64,000 nucleotides of DNA from the NCBI GenBank assembly GCA_907165275.2, contig OU015654.1:2621501-2685500 (forward strand). The letters are read 5' to 3'. The position numbers and the translations under genes are program-made. The notes below the pieces were generated by a model. It worked only from the letters and a program-made list of their open reading frames with translations, searched no databases and had not been told where the DNA came from. Each line of letters opens with the position of its first letter. Position 1 is the first letter of the stretch. Below, piece after piece: positions 22,195-33,630 of this stretch. The stretch is from Zygaena filipendulae. Lineage: Eukaryota; Arthropoda; Insecta; Lepidoptera; Zygaenidae.

Positions 22195-23570
22195 TATAGA
22201 CTCTAGTCAAGATCATGGGTGCCAGCTAGCTCACTGCCAGCTGAATGAGTTTTGGGGTAGGCCTTTGTCCAGCACCGGATTTTCATCTGTTTCAGCTGAT
22301 ATGATAAAATGAACATTTTTATCTTCTTTGAGAAGTTATTAAGAAAAATTCAGAGAAATGAAGACCAAGAAAATAACACATAAAAAATAATGAAAAACAT
22401 AATTTAAAAAAAAAATAGTAACAAAAAGAAAGTTAACTAAAGTATATGGAGGCAATAGTCTTCACACCATAATTGGTCACTGTCTAAGCATTGTCCAAGA
22501 TTTCTCTGCCCACATGGTGATAGTGAAACTTAAAAATGTAACGCAAAAACAGTATATTATTATTCTTTTATGAGTGATACATGATTGTATTAGCTAAGTG
22601 TGGGAATATTAGTGTTGTGAAATTTTTACGCTGATTTCTACGTCCAAATAGAAATAAAAATATATAAGATATATGTAAATAGTTTAACAAGACGACGTGT
22701 ACAATCGGTATAGGAATAGTATTATATTATCTGTGGGATAGGATAAGTTTGTTTATTTATCTTAATTGAATGTATTTTGGAAGTATATTTCATGAAATTA
22801 TGGAAAGTTCGCATGAGAATCTATAAGAATTCCGAAAACAAACTTCACATAGATAAATTTTTAAGTAGATAATTTTTTTAATCCTCTGTTTATTGTGACT
22901 CCTATCTAGTTATAATTGATTTTACTTAAAATTTCATATAGGTATAGCACTGTTTTTTTAAGAGCTTAGTCACTAAAGCGACTATTTTGTTCTCTAAGGA
23001 AATTAAATATCAACTTATCAACATTTTCTATGTTTAAAATATAATCTAGCCAATTGGTAGGTAGGTATAGCGTTCTGGCCTGTTCCAAGATGGGTGACGC
23101 CAATGCGGCATCCACCTCCAACATCATAAAACATATTGTTGTCCCAGAATTGTCTTCTGAAGGCTTCGTTCCGCACACATTCCATTGAAACGTGATAATA
23201 TACGTCTTCTACCACATCGCACTATATCATATAGCAGTGTTCACCCAAAAAGAGCCGTCCGAAACTTGCATATCTTCGTCTCGACATTGGGACCGGCAAA
23301 AAGTGGTCCACGGTCGTTTTCCAGAGAGAACGCTTAATTAATAACCACAATCAGTTCCAGTTTCACTTGCCATATCAATTTGGCATAGAATATTAACCCG
23401 AATACTTAGTAGTTTTGTACGATACCTAGAGATCTATATTACATGTTAAAGTTAGAGCTACCTACGTATATGAGTTCGAGCATATTTTCCTTTTGTTGAA
23501 CATTATTCCCACAATGTCGATTCGTGACAATATTAAAGGGTAAATAAAGATATAGGGAGTAAAGTTGATA
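22195..23570. other. No gene recognised
   Basis: AT-rich. Overlapping minus-strand frames at 22966-23215 occupy a GC-richer patch. They contain short transposase-like wording but no identifiable motif, so no call is made. Confidence 0.3.
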
Positions 23571-23572
23571 CA

Positions 23573-23908
23573 GCGATGATAGCTCAGTGGTTAGTGCGTT
23601 CGGATTAAACGCCGCAAGGTGTAGGTTCAAATCCTAACAATGAGCTTGAGTTGTCGGTGAAGGAAAACATCGTGAGGAAACCATAGCATGGTGGTAGGGC
23701 GCTCTCTAGTGCCCGGCTGGCTAGCTACCACCTTCAAGTTGCAAATCTGTCGCCAAGCACCTAACGGTGTGCTCCGGCAGCCCCACTAGCCAGTTCCCAT
23801 CCCCATTCCAGGTCGGCAACGCACCTGCATGCCTTCTGGTGTTGCAGATGTCTATGGGCGGCGGTAATCACTTACCGTTTGCCCCCTATGACATAAAAAA
23901 AAGTCAAG
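23573..23908 (+). repeat. tRNA-derived SINE, second family
   Basis: Head with box A TAGCTCAGTGGTTAGTGCG and box B GGTTCAAATCC. Then GGTGAAGGAAAACATCGTGA, GGCAGCCCCACTAGCCAG, CCATTCCAGGTCGGCAACG and GGCGGTAATCACTTACCG with an A-rich end. The tRNA-like head joined to a LINE-like tail is typical SINE organisation. Confidence 0.75.
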
Positions 23909-23909
23909 C

Positions 23910-24941
23910 AAGGGATATATTGAAAAAAAGGGTATAAACCGCGAGGAATAGCTAGTTATTTCATATTTAAGATTAGTATCCTAACCTGTTTGCTTTCGCT
24001 TAGCAATAATTTGATACACAATGATCGGCTGCCGACATCTCCGAAACGAGACCCGCATTCGCCACGAGAACCAATCGGAAGAATTTTCAATCATAGAGTA
24101 ACGACTCGCACCAACCAGATGGTTATCATTGAAATAATATTAATATAAAATTTTATGCGATCGTTAAAAAAAAATACACTCGAATAAATAATTACATATG
24201 GAAACAGTTAACCGAAATCGGAAACGATTCCAATATCCATTCAAAAATTGATTATAACATGGTGTTGAGTGATTCACGTATTCGTAACCCAAAAAATATT
24301 GTTTGGATGTACATACCGGTTGAATGTAGGGAAAAAACCGTAATTATTGTCTTAAACAACAAACTTAAGTAAACAAATGAAATAGATAGTTACTAATTTG
24401 GATTTTAGAAAATAACAAGACTTTTTTTAAGATAAATATATGAAATAATTTAGTAATTGATGACGTTATAGGTTATTGTCTTTTTTATTTAATTTTTCAA
24501 CTATAAGTCTATCGTGAATTTACTTAACAGCATATCCAAAGAAATCCTCAAAAATTACTTCTTAGCAACGTATATGATTATCATTAAAATCCTTTATATC
24601 ACCTTTCTATGACATCAAAATTAATAGGTACTTTACGATATAACATCATATAGCATTTATGGTTCTTTACTGATTTTATTTATTCTCAGGTGGTTTTTAA
24701 CGTCTTTGACCGGTCTGTAAAGCTACTCTTTAGTCGCAAACATAAACTTTTTCTCACTACTATTACATGAGATAAGAACGCAATTCGATAGTGGTGCAGT
24801 AATTGTTAGAAATTACGATCGATGAAGGCTCGTTAGTCAGCTTTTAGGATACAACGGTGGCGTTGCAAAAACGGCAGCGAAGACATCAGCGGCCACTCGA
24901 CCGTCCATTTGATTGAATAATTTTTTTGTGGTTCCAGAATG
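23910..24941. other. No gene recognised
   Basis: Only a short Helitron 3' remnant (about 23935-23954) is recognisable. Confidence 0.35.
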
Positions 24942-25079
24942 GGCTAGTTGACTAATTTTTTTTTAAGTCCGTCTTATATATTAATAAAAAATATTGGACA
25001 CGTATTTTTGTTTTTTCACGTAGGTAACCAAAAAATAACAGCGATACACTGAGTTGATATTTCGCGTGACGTCACGACG
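24942..25079. repeat. TIR MITE, GACGTCAC family, truncated copy
   Basis: Left half only: GGGCTAGTTGACTA, AAGTCCGTCTTATATATTA, TTGGACACGTATTTTTG, and TTCGCGTGACGTCACGACG where similarity stops. Confidence 0.6.
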
Positions 25080-25640
25080 TAATTTTTGTTTTGTTCGCAC
25101 TTTAATATAAGAGCATATTATTCTTTTACGCAAAATACTACTGAACCAATATCTCAAACTATTGAAGCGCTTTCTTTTCGTGTGGTCGTCTAATTGAAAA
25201 ATGGATCCACACCTCACTATCGCCAAGAGTTTAATCGTTGATGAAGTGTGATAGTGAAAATTCATTGCTGTATTCTATATATACAACGTGTTAATGAATT
25301 AACTGAAAACTAGAAAGTAGTTTGCTCAGAATCGACTTCCGAATCGATCGCACTATGTTTTCATATAGGTTATATTTTTTCATTGTTACTTGCCCATGTC
25401 TAAATTATTTATAATTCAATATTTGGCTCGTAAGCCACCCGTAGCAAGTACATCGAATCGGTCATTGAACGTAGGCGCAGGGGTAGCGCTTGAAATTTCG
25501 TAGATAGGTCACCTCCAAACTAATGTTGAATAATTTTTAAACTATTATTTTTTCGACATAATTTATATTTAAGTCACATTATTGTTTATTTTTTTAAATG
25601 GGGTGTATCAGGTTTTTGGTTAGTTTAATAACACGTTGTA
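25080..25640. other. No gene recognised
   Basis: A 94-codon minus frame (24981-25265) overlaps the repeat above and is not supported as a gene. Confidence 0.35.
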
Positions 25641-26704
25641 ATCTAATATATATATATAAATCACGTGTCACGTTGTTTGTCCGCGATGGACTCCGAAACT
25701 ACTGAACGGATTTTGATAAAATTTTGTAATCATTCATAAAATGGTCCAACTTAAAAGATAGGATAGTTTTTATCCCGGAATTCCCGCGGGAACTCCAGAC
25801 GTGGAGGACTTTTTTCCGGAATTCCCGCAGGGACTCGGAAATTACCGCGGATGAAATCGCGGGGGACAGCTATCTAATCTTAATATATATAAATCACGTG
25901 TCACGTTGTTTGTCCGCGATGGACTCCGAAACTACTAAACGGATTATGATAAAATTTTGCAACCGTTTATAATATGGTCCAACTTAAAAGATAGGATAGT
26001 TTTTATCCCGGAATTCCCTCGGGAACTGAAGGACATAGAGTAATTTTTTCCCGAAACCTCCGCGGGAACTCCGAAATTACCGCGGATGAAATCGCGGGGG
26101 ACAACTAGTCTAATATATATATAAATCACGTGTCACGTTGTTTGTCCGCGATGGACTCCGAAACTACTGAACGGATTTCGATAAAATTTTGCAACCATTT
26201 ATAATATGTACTGTATGATCGTGTACTGTGGCGTGCCCTTGGGGAGGCCTACGTCCAGCAGTGGACTGCAATAGGCTGATTGATTGATTGATTATAATAT
26301 GGTCCAACTTAAAAGATAGGATAGTTTTTATCCCGGAATTCCCTCGGGAACTGTAGGACATAGAGTACTTTTTTCCCGCAACCTCCGCGGGAACTCCGAA
26401 ATTACCGCGGATGAAATCGCGGGGGACAGCTAGTCTAATATATATAAATCACATGTCACGTTGTTTGTCCGCGATGGACTCCGAAACTACTGAACGGATT
26501 TTGATGAAATTTGGTAGCCATTTATAATATGGTCCAACTTAAAAGATAGGATAGTTTTTATCCCGGAATTCCCGCAGGAACTCCGGAATTAATGCGAGGA
26601 ACTGCTTATCACCGTAAACTACTGTCAGGGGCACAAAGAAAGACAAAGAGTACTTTTATCCCGAAATTCCCGCGGGAACTCCGGAAACTGGAGTACGGCT
26701 AATA
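25641..26704 (+). mobile_element. Head-to-tail Helitron array, four units
   Basis: Units begin at about 25641, 25875, 26110 and 26435. Each starts with ATATATAAATCACGTGTCACG, runs through TTGTCCGCGATGGACTCCG, ATGGTCCAACTTAAAAGAT and TTTTATCCCGGAATTCCC. The first three end in ATGAAATCGCGGGGGACA plus GCTA/CTAG. The third unit carries an 83-bp LINE insertion; the fourth has a different tail. Same subtype as the minus-strand pair at 9911-10320. Confidence 0.85.
26209..26291 (+). mobile_element. 5'-truncated RTE-type LINE tail inside Helitron
   Basis: 83 bp encoding the C-terminal WRALGEAYVQQWTAIG followed by a stop and a (TGAT)n tail. Flanked by a 10-bp duplication TTATAATATG (26199-26208 and 26292-26301). 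The ending matches the C-terminus of the larger fragment at 53932-54289, which supports an RTE-like 3' end. Confidence 0.85.
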
Positions 26705-27440
26705 AAGAATATTTTTAATCACAATTTCACTGTTTTGTAATCCTTATATCGAGGAGTTTCCGAGGGAGTTTCGATCTTTACTGTTGCAGTTTTTTTTTTC
26801 GTTATGAGTTGCGCTGGCATAGAATTAAAACAAATTACTTGCGCTTTTACAATCCACATTACCAAATAGGAATATCGTTTATTGACAATCGCGGTAGTTT
26901 GATTCAAGAAGAAAGAGTAGACAGCGCGAGCGCAACAAAGCCCCGAACAAAAACACAATTTATAAATCCGGTTCATACGAGCCCATAAATCATGGGTCAA
27001 TTTGCTAAGTGCATATTGATTGTGGCTTAATTCCACTTTTGCTTTTCTAACTTACTTATCTAGCTTATTGAAGTAAAACTTGTGAACCAAAAGCTTATGT
27101 GACCTTTTTGAGGTATCACATTAATTGGACTTCTGGTCATTACTTGTACTTAATTACAAAACAAAATTTCATCGATAAATCTGCTATTGACTATGGGTCT
27201 CAACACAAAATAGACAGAAGAGGCATCAACTTAGTATTAAAAACTAGTTTCGTCGGGTGATTTTTGTACAAAAAAACACGCAGCCAAACACAGAACCTTC
27301 TCCTTTTTGAAAGTCGGTTAAAAACTAATCATCACGCACAAAAAAACATTAACTAAAGTATTGAAATGTGTTATTATTAGGTATTTAGTCACTGTTATTA
27401 AAATTCACATTTGGGAATATTGTGGATAACATACCTACTT
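26705..27440. other. Mostly unassigned; one dispersed-repeat fragment
   Basis: A fragment at 27240-27330 (AAACACGCAGCC, CTCCTTTTTGAAAGTCGGTT) matches a repeat also seen at 32080-32180. A 105-codon minus frame (26719-27036) is unsupported. Confidence 0.35.
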
Positions 27441-27621
27441 GTGATGCCAGCAAAGCAAGTTTTGGGAAAGTTGCAATATTTCATCCATACAAGTACCGTT
27501 AGTTTTGAAGTTAAAGACGGTATTTGAGCAATTCTTTTCAAATTAAGAAACGCTTATTTTAGGGGTTTATGCTAAAGGGTGAAAAGGGTGATACGGGGGT
27601 GAAACTGCGTGGACCAGCTAG
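27440..27621 (+). mobile_element. Diverged Helitron-like element
   Basis: Body unlike the common subtypes, but the end GGGGGTGAAACTGCGTGG then ACCAGCTAGT retains the hairpin/CTAG terminus. Confidence 0.5.
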
Positions 27622-27754
27622 TACCTATTCTTATGTATAACTAACTTAACTAATGTATGTCATAGAATTCCACTAGCTGAAACTGAAATAAGTGACGTAG
27701 TACTTACGCCACTGGCTTACTAAAAGTCTGTCGCTCCTGAGGGTTTATTATGTA

Positions 27755-28330
27755 ACTTTTTCATTACTCATACTCGGAAAGTAGGTCTGAAGTTGCCTGA
27801 GAAGCGGGTTGAAAGTAACCCTTTTCAGCCCTAGGGAGAATCGCTTTCAACTGACAACTGTCAAATTATTAAAAAAAACTAGGTCTATTTTCACATTTCT
27901 ATTGAACCATGTTTCAACTTTCTATACAGCCAGCGCGATGTAAAATTGAAATAACGTAAAGTTTAAGTAGGTATTAATTAAAATAAAATTCACTCACTTT
28001 TTCTTAAGCTAATTCCTATTTATATTTTTTTATTTTCTTTAATTAATACTTAATAATTAAAGAAAATATTTTTTTTGGGTCGCCACAATGTAAATAAAAA
28101 ATACTGGCTGAATAGCTAGCCGGCCAAAGAAAAAGAAATAGGTGGGAAAGTGTCAAGCGACTATCCGATCTTCACTCATTTTTTCTTTAGCTAATTCCTA
28201 TTTTTATTTTGACTTTCCTTGCATTCGTAATGAAAAGCACAGTGTTACCCTCGGGAGAAAGACTTATTTAGTCCCGAGACGGGGTTTGGCGCCCGAGCGT
28301 AGCGAGTATCGACTTTCACCCCTAGGATAA
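27755..28330. repeat. Dispersed repeat with internal direct repeat
   Basis: Two copies of a CACTCA(C/T)TTTTTCTT..AGCTAATTCCTATTT segment (about 27992-28025 and 28173-28205) surround an AT-rich foldback (TTTCTTTAATTAATA / AATTAAAGAAA) and an A-rich stretch. The right end (GCGCCCGAGCGTAGCGAG) resembles a dispersed repeat also recognisable near 2030. Confidence 0.4.
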
Positions 28331-28551
28331 CAATGTACTATTGTTTCTATCATTTTTAGATTGCACTCGCAAAACATAGCGGTTTTGCGATTACAATATG
28401 CACATTTTGACACCTACAATATCAAGCAATCATCCAAAATAAAGATACCTACTTCGATAGTTGAAGCTGTCTAAACATGATTAATTAATCACAAAATCGC
28501 AATTTTTCTGATTGAAACAGAAATATGATAGCAACAAAAGTTACACAACCT
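28331..28551. mobile_element. GTAACTTTTGT TIR element, copy 1
   Basis: Internal TTTTGCGATTACAATATGCAC, AATCACAAAATCGCAATTTT and right end GCAACAAAAGTTACACAA. The left end is decayed relative to the 34.5 kb copy. Confidence 0.6.
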
Positions 28552-28999
28552 GCTGATACAACTCGACCCTAACCATATTTATTGTGAAAGAAGTTCACGA
28601 TTTTTGCACATTGACAATGATCAATGGACGAACATCGAAATATTGTGTTTGTAATGCTAAACTATTCGGGTTAATTACGTTATCATTGTTTCGCGGCCGA
28701 CGTCAAATTGGGCGTGTGATTAATAATACATATGTGGTACATTATGTTTTCTTTGGGTCACGAGTCACGACACGCATGATTTCTGCACGAATATACGAGA
28801 ACAATACTCTTAGTTGACCATTGACTATTCCGCTTGTATAAGGCTATAGCAGAGAAGGTGGTACAAACTCGAAAAGGTATAAAAAATTTCAAGATCATGA
28901 AAAAATTATTGATAATAGAGATCCCAATAACATTTTACACTTTTTATATTCTTTCTTCAGCTTTGGGCTTGTATTTATTTACATATTTTATGGCACTTT

Positions 29000-29939
29000 G
29001 TGGGGCCGGAAACTAATAACATCGCTTAAAAATAAAATTGTCGATTTTGTTCATCAGAATGTGTAGATTTTAGATTAATTATATAGTGTGTAACTTTTAT
29101 GCGTAGCTAAAATCAAACTTCTACAAAGTACCTAATGCATATCGTCTTCTGCAAAGTGCATCATATCTGTATAAATTAATACCTATAAACCTTAAAATAA
29201 GTCATTACACTTAGCGGAAACCTTAATTCGGTAGCGGAAATTGATTTCACGATCCCGCCACGGTTAATCAATGGAGAGCCTTCAATTATCCTCAGTCACG
29301 CCTAAAAAAACCTATTACAAAACTTACAGATTTTTAACTTTTTTGATATTTTAAAGTGCTCGCAGCTTGGCATCCCCTCTCTGACAAACCTAGTATGTAC
29401 TTGTATATTTCTTATATGGCTGTGTGAATTAGAAGTCAAAGATTTGAGCAGATCGTTTCTTTTATTTTCATTCTTTTAATTCTCTAGAGATGAAAGTTTA
29501 GAGCTTTGTACTAAATATTTTATTGTTGAAACAATGCAAAGTGATTACCTATTGTGCACACGTTTTTGACATACGTTTACGATAGCATTTCAACAAGAGT
29601 ACCTACCTATTTAAGTAATATTATGTTGCGGACGCAAACCGTGTTTGGAAAATTGAAAAATCTGGAGAAATAATTGTTTCCTTTTTAGGAATAGGTAAAT
29701 AAATAAAAATGTAGGAATATTTATTTTTATGGTTATCATTACGCTCTCGCTGTAGCGGAAACGTCCCTGAAAGATCTGAAATCAGGAGACAAACACAATA
29801 AATTATTATGTCATCGAAGTAGTACAAAACATGAAACCAATGATGATAATAATTTAATTTTGGTACGGTTAAAATGGTACCTATAGTCACTCAATCAGTC
29901 ACTATGCTCCATTGAGTCCAATTATGTAGTTGGTCACCT
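29000..29939. other. No gene recognised
   Basis: AT-rich; an 89-codon minus frame at 29621-29890 has no supporting features. Confidence 0.35.
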
Positions 29940-30062
29940 TAGTACCTTATCTCCTCCTCTATACCGCTGACATCGTGTATGCAAAATTTCATGATGATCG
30001 GTTGAGTATTTAAGGCGTGAAAGTAAAACAAATTCACATTCGCATTAGTAATATTATATACA
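29940..30062 (-). mobile_element. Helitron-like 5' fragment
   Basis: Contains ACCGCTGACATCGTGTATG, CATGATGATCGGTTGAG and CATTAGTAATATTA; the hairpin end is absent. Confidence 0.55.
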
Positions 30063-30367
30063 TAGTGTGGCAAATACTTAAACTATTTAGTGTCGTGACA
30101 TTCTATGTCTTACCATCTTCCCTTATAATACGAGTACCTAGATGCAGGCGAAAATCATAGATTTCATCAAATTGAGTAACACCAGTTAGGTGTAATTGTT
30201 GGCTACTACATTAATGGAATACCAAACGGGGTATGGGAACTGCTTTGTGGAACTGTTATTGCGTCACAGTCGGACGGAGTGAGTGTGAGTGAAACATAAT
30301 CCGAGGCGTTGTAAGTGTGGCGATATGATCAGCGAACAGTTCCAGTTCGGCACATCTATATAATGTT

Positions 30368-30668
30368 GGGTTTACACAGGTGACTAAAAAGTCGCACGAT
30401 TTTTGCCGCGCGGCGAAAATCGACCGTCCAAATGGCAATTCGGCTACACTGAAAGAAAAATAGGGGCTTGTTCGGAAAAGTTCGCGACCGAAAGTTCCCC
30501 ACCGAAGATCGGTCTTCAGTATTTTTGCTACCGGTGTTTGGCTGGGCACCATATTTGGTCAGTAAACGCTTCTGTAGTTTCGCTGTGCCTATAGGTCTTA
30601 TCTAGGCGGCTTGGTGAGGCGATTTATGAAGCGACTAGTCGCACGGCGAAAATCGACCCGTGTAAACC
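30368..30668. mobile_element. TIR MITE (GTTTACAC ends)
   Basis: GGGTTTACACAGGTGAC at the left and complementary ACCCGTGTAAACCTC at the right. Both ends are followed inward by GTCGCACG and GGCGAAAATCGACC blocks; the left has an additional CGATTTTTGCCGCG foldback. About 300 bp, no transposase. Confidence 0.65.
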
Positions 30669-30797
30669 TCGCTTTACTGTTACAGATCATGCGGTCACAG
30701 CGCCACGGACAGATCAAAAGTTATGTCACACGATATTTGGGCTCTTTCGGTTATGAAGCAACCAAAATTGCCTATAGTATACTTTGTACATATAAAA

Positions 30798-31269
30798 GTG
30801 CTCCCTCACCGGGAGCATTCGCGTGTAATGTAACGATACAGATTTGAGCACTACATCAGTGAAGGAAGAGAACCGAGCATTACAATGCCCAACTTGTAAC
30901 ATAAATGCGCTCCACCTATTGGAATTAACTAAAAGCTAACGCTCAAAGTCGTATCTATATGTTGCATTACACGCAAATGCTCGTCAGTCAGGGAGGTAGT
31001 AGTGTAATGTAATGCTCAAAGTCGAATCTAAAGCGCTCTCCACATTCCGCGGTTCGCGCGCGAAGTCGCGAAACACCCGCGAACTATAAGTGTGGTATCA
31101 TGGTTCGCGGGTGTTTCGCGGGTGTTTCGCGGCTTCTAATGTGGAGCGCGCTTATAATGTTACATTACACGCGAATGCTCGTCAGTCAGGGAGGTAGTAT
31201 CGTAATGTAATGCTCAAAGTCGAATGTTTAATGTTACATTACACGCGAATGCTCGCGGTGAGAGAGCAC
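30798..31269. mobile_element. 472-bp TIR element with internal repeats
   Basis: Outer ends GTGCTCCCTCACCGGGAG and complement of GTGCTCTCTCACCGCGAG continue into a shared CATTCGCGTGTAATGTAAC, giving ~37-bp TIRs with few mismatches. Inside are tandemly related ATGCTCGTCAGTCAGGGAGG blocks (about 30975 and 31176), separated by another TIR element. Confidence 0.7.
31036..31154. mobile_element. Nested GC-rich foldback element
   Basis: GCGCTCTCCACATT at the left pairs with AATGTGGAGCGCGC at the right. The interior is GC-rich with repeated GCGGGTGTTTC. It sits between two copies of the host element's internal repeat, suggesting a later insertion. Confidence 0.6.
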
Positions 31270-31280
31270 CTTAATTCTAA

Positions 31281-31408
31281 TCCTAACTATCCTAATGCGT
31301 AAGTTAGTTTGTTTGTGGCACTTTCATGCCTTAACAGCTCAACCGATCTTCATGCACACACGTTCTCATGGATGCAAAATTCCCCCGGACAATGCGGGGA
31401 ACAGCTAC
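31281..31408 (+). mobile_element. Helitron-like element, short
   Basis: TCCTAACTATCCTAATGCG start, CAGCTCAACCGATCTTCATG, GCGGGGAACAGCTA end. A further related fragment follows to about 31600. Confidence 0.65.
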
Positions 31409-31599
31409 ACCTTAATATAAAAAATTCATATGTGACTTGTGAGTTTCTTGTGTTTTCACGGCTTGATTACTCAACCAGTCATGCATCATGAAATTTTGCA
31501 TACGCGATTGTCAGGGGTACAAAAAAGGATATAGAGCAGTTACTTATTTCCTGGAATTCCTGCGGGAATTGCAAAATTAACGTGGGTAAAATGGAGGTA

Positions 31600-32733
31600 A
31601 TTAAATAATGCAATGTAGTTTTATCAGTTATACTTTATTTGGCACTTTGTTAATTGGTATATGTATAATATATTGGTATTGGTATTTGTATTGGTAACGA
31701 AAATCACTAGCACATTATAGACTATAGAGTAATGTCAATATAATGATCCAGTAGATAATAATTATTTATATTAAGTTAATTTTTAGGTTTCCGCATAACC
31801 AGAGAGAAGGTAATCACTTGCGCATAACTAAAAAAAAATTAATGGTAATGCATAAATATCATTTGAAAGAAGTGTAACAATTTTTTTAACGTGTAAAACT
31901 TAGTTATTATTTTGATACAGCTGAAAAAGTGCAAAAAGCAGACCTTTCCTTGTTCTCCTATGATGCTAACAATAAGACATTTAAATGGATTAGTTAGGCA
32001 TCGCAAAAGTTTTAATACGTATAAAAATAGTCGAGAAAATTAAGAATGGTGAACTTAATTAAAAAGAATCATCAAAATCGGTTCACTCAGTCGAAAGTTC
32101 TAAGGTAACAAACATAAAAAAATAAAAAAAATAAAAAACACGCGTCGAATTGAGAACCTCCTCCTTTTTTGAAGTCGGTTAAAAACCACTTTCAGCAAAA
32201 TGATTTCAATAAAATAATTATGTCGTGTACCTAGTTATTGAAATAATGGAAATTTGATTCTGTTGTGCAGCGATTAGAACTAAATTAATTTTGCTAAGTT
32301 AAGACATATTAAAGACGTCATTCTCGAAACGCCTTACTGATATCATTGATAAAGCTACTTGAACATACCAAGTTATTTCTTAAGCTCCTAAACCGTTATC
32401 CACTTACAGTTGTAAATTCTCAAACATTTCTCAATACCTACAAGTAATATATCCACCTTTATTTAATTCATAATCAATTTTCTAGATATTATCACCATCT
32501 CGCAAGGAATATTATAAATTACCAGATTATATAGACCTCTGAAAAGCTACAAGTGCACCATAAGTAAGGGTCCAGTGGGAATTGGTATTTAATATATTTC
32601 CCATTAGGCAGTTTGTTAATGCGTGCTAAGCCATAAGATGACTATCTATTGGATTTTATCCTATTAATTAATATAAGTAACAGACGTTGCACAAATACAC
32701 ATGGATCTAAAAATCGACAGCTAAATTAATACT
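31600..32733. other. Mostly unassigned; one dispersed-repeat fragment
   Basis: A fragment at 32070-32180 (ATCAAAATCGGTTCACTCAG, then AAAACACGCGTCGAATTGAG and GAAGTCGGTTAAAAA) is a common dispersed repeat. Otherwise AT-rich with nothing recognised. Confidence 0.4.
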
Positions 32734-32970
32734 TGGACGCAGATAAGTAATAACTTGTTAACCCACAAAATTAAGTTATCTATTCAGAACGATTTATTGA
32801 GAGTTAGGGAACGTTTTTTAATTATGTGTTTACCTTATTACATTGTTTAAGTATGTGACTAAATATTAAACATAAAAAATGTTGTCAGAAAATGGCGCTA
32901 TAATTTTAAAACACGATTTACTCAAAATTTCTCCAGTGTGGGTTAACACACTATTGCTTATCTATGTCCA
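32734..32970. mobile_element. 237-bp TIR MITE (TGGACGCAG family), copy 2
   Basis: TGGACGCAGATAAGTAATAA at the left and ATTGCTTATCTATGTCCA at the right. Same length and internal blocks as 12638-12874. Confidence 0.78.
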
Positions 32971-33100
32971 CTTATACTTAGTAATTTTTTTAGACACGTG
33001 GACCGTAGTCAATGTGTGTATAACTTTTTTATAATTTTGTTATTCTCATTTTATATCATCGCCCCTCATCCCCAATCCATATATACATCTATACTCTATC

Positions 33101-33393
33101 TATACATATAAATAAAATTTAAGTGTCTGTAATTCCAAATTAACAGCTTTTCACTAAATGCATATGAAAGTATATACGGTACTTACATAAAGACATCATT
33201 TTTTTTGTCTGTCTGTCTGTCTGTCTGTTTGTTCCGGCTAATCTGTGGAACGACTGGACAGATTTTAACGGGACTTTCACTGGCAGATAACTGATGTTAT
33301 AATCGGTAACTTAGGCTGCTTTTATTTTAGAAAATAACTGTTCCTGCGGGAATTTCGAACCTCACGCGGATGAAACCGCGGGGCACAGCTAGT
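33101..33393 (+). mobile_element. Helitron-like element
   Basis: TACATATAAATAAAATTTAA start, (TGTC)n run at about 33208-33230, GACAGATTTTAACGGGACTT, and ATGAAACCGCGGGGCACA with CTAGTT end. Confidence 0.75.
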
Positions 33394-33408
33394 TATATTT
33401 ATAATCTT

Positions 33409-33630
33409 ACTAGCTGTTCCCCGCGGTTTTACTCGCAATAATTTTGGAGTTGGCAGGGGGCCTGTGAGCCTTCAAAAATCCGCATCCGCATTCACCACCG
33501 CGGATGTGAAAAAATCGGCATCCGCAACATCCCTGGTACAGAAAAGAGGTTACTTTTACCACGCTTTTACCCTGAAATTCTCACGGAATCTTCGAACTTA
33601 ACGCGCGTGAAGCCGCGGAGAACAGCTAGT
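33409..33630. mobile_element. Two facing Helitron 3' ends
   Basis: ACTAGCTGTTCCCCGCGG (minus end, 33409) and GCCGCGGAGAACAGCTAGT (plus end, to 33630) face outward around ~110 bp of unrelated DNA containing CGCATCCGC repeats. It could be two truncated copies or a chimera. Confidence 0.65.

Noticed and set aside
22966..23215. Overlapping minus ORFs suggestive of a transposase
   Set aside because: No catalytic motif, TIR or family pattern could be identified; left unassigned.
23573..23645. Functional tRNA gene
   Set aside because: The tRNA-like head is fused to a LINE-like tail; SINE organisation explains it.
25641..26704. CRISPR array or satellite DNA
   Set aside because: Units are ~230-320 bp transposon copies with Helitron termini, not short repeats with unique spacers; the host is eukaryotic.
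26719..27036. 105-codon minus ORF
   Set aside because: Composition and lack of motifs do not support coding; no splice or promoter evidence.
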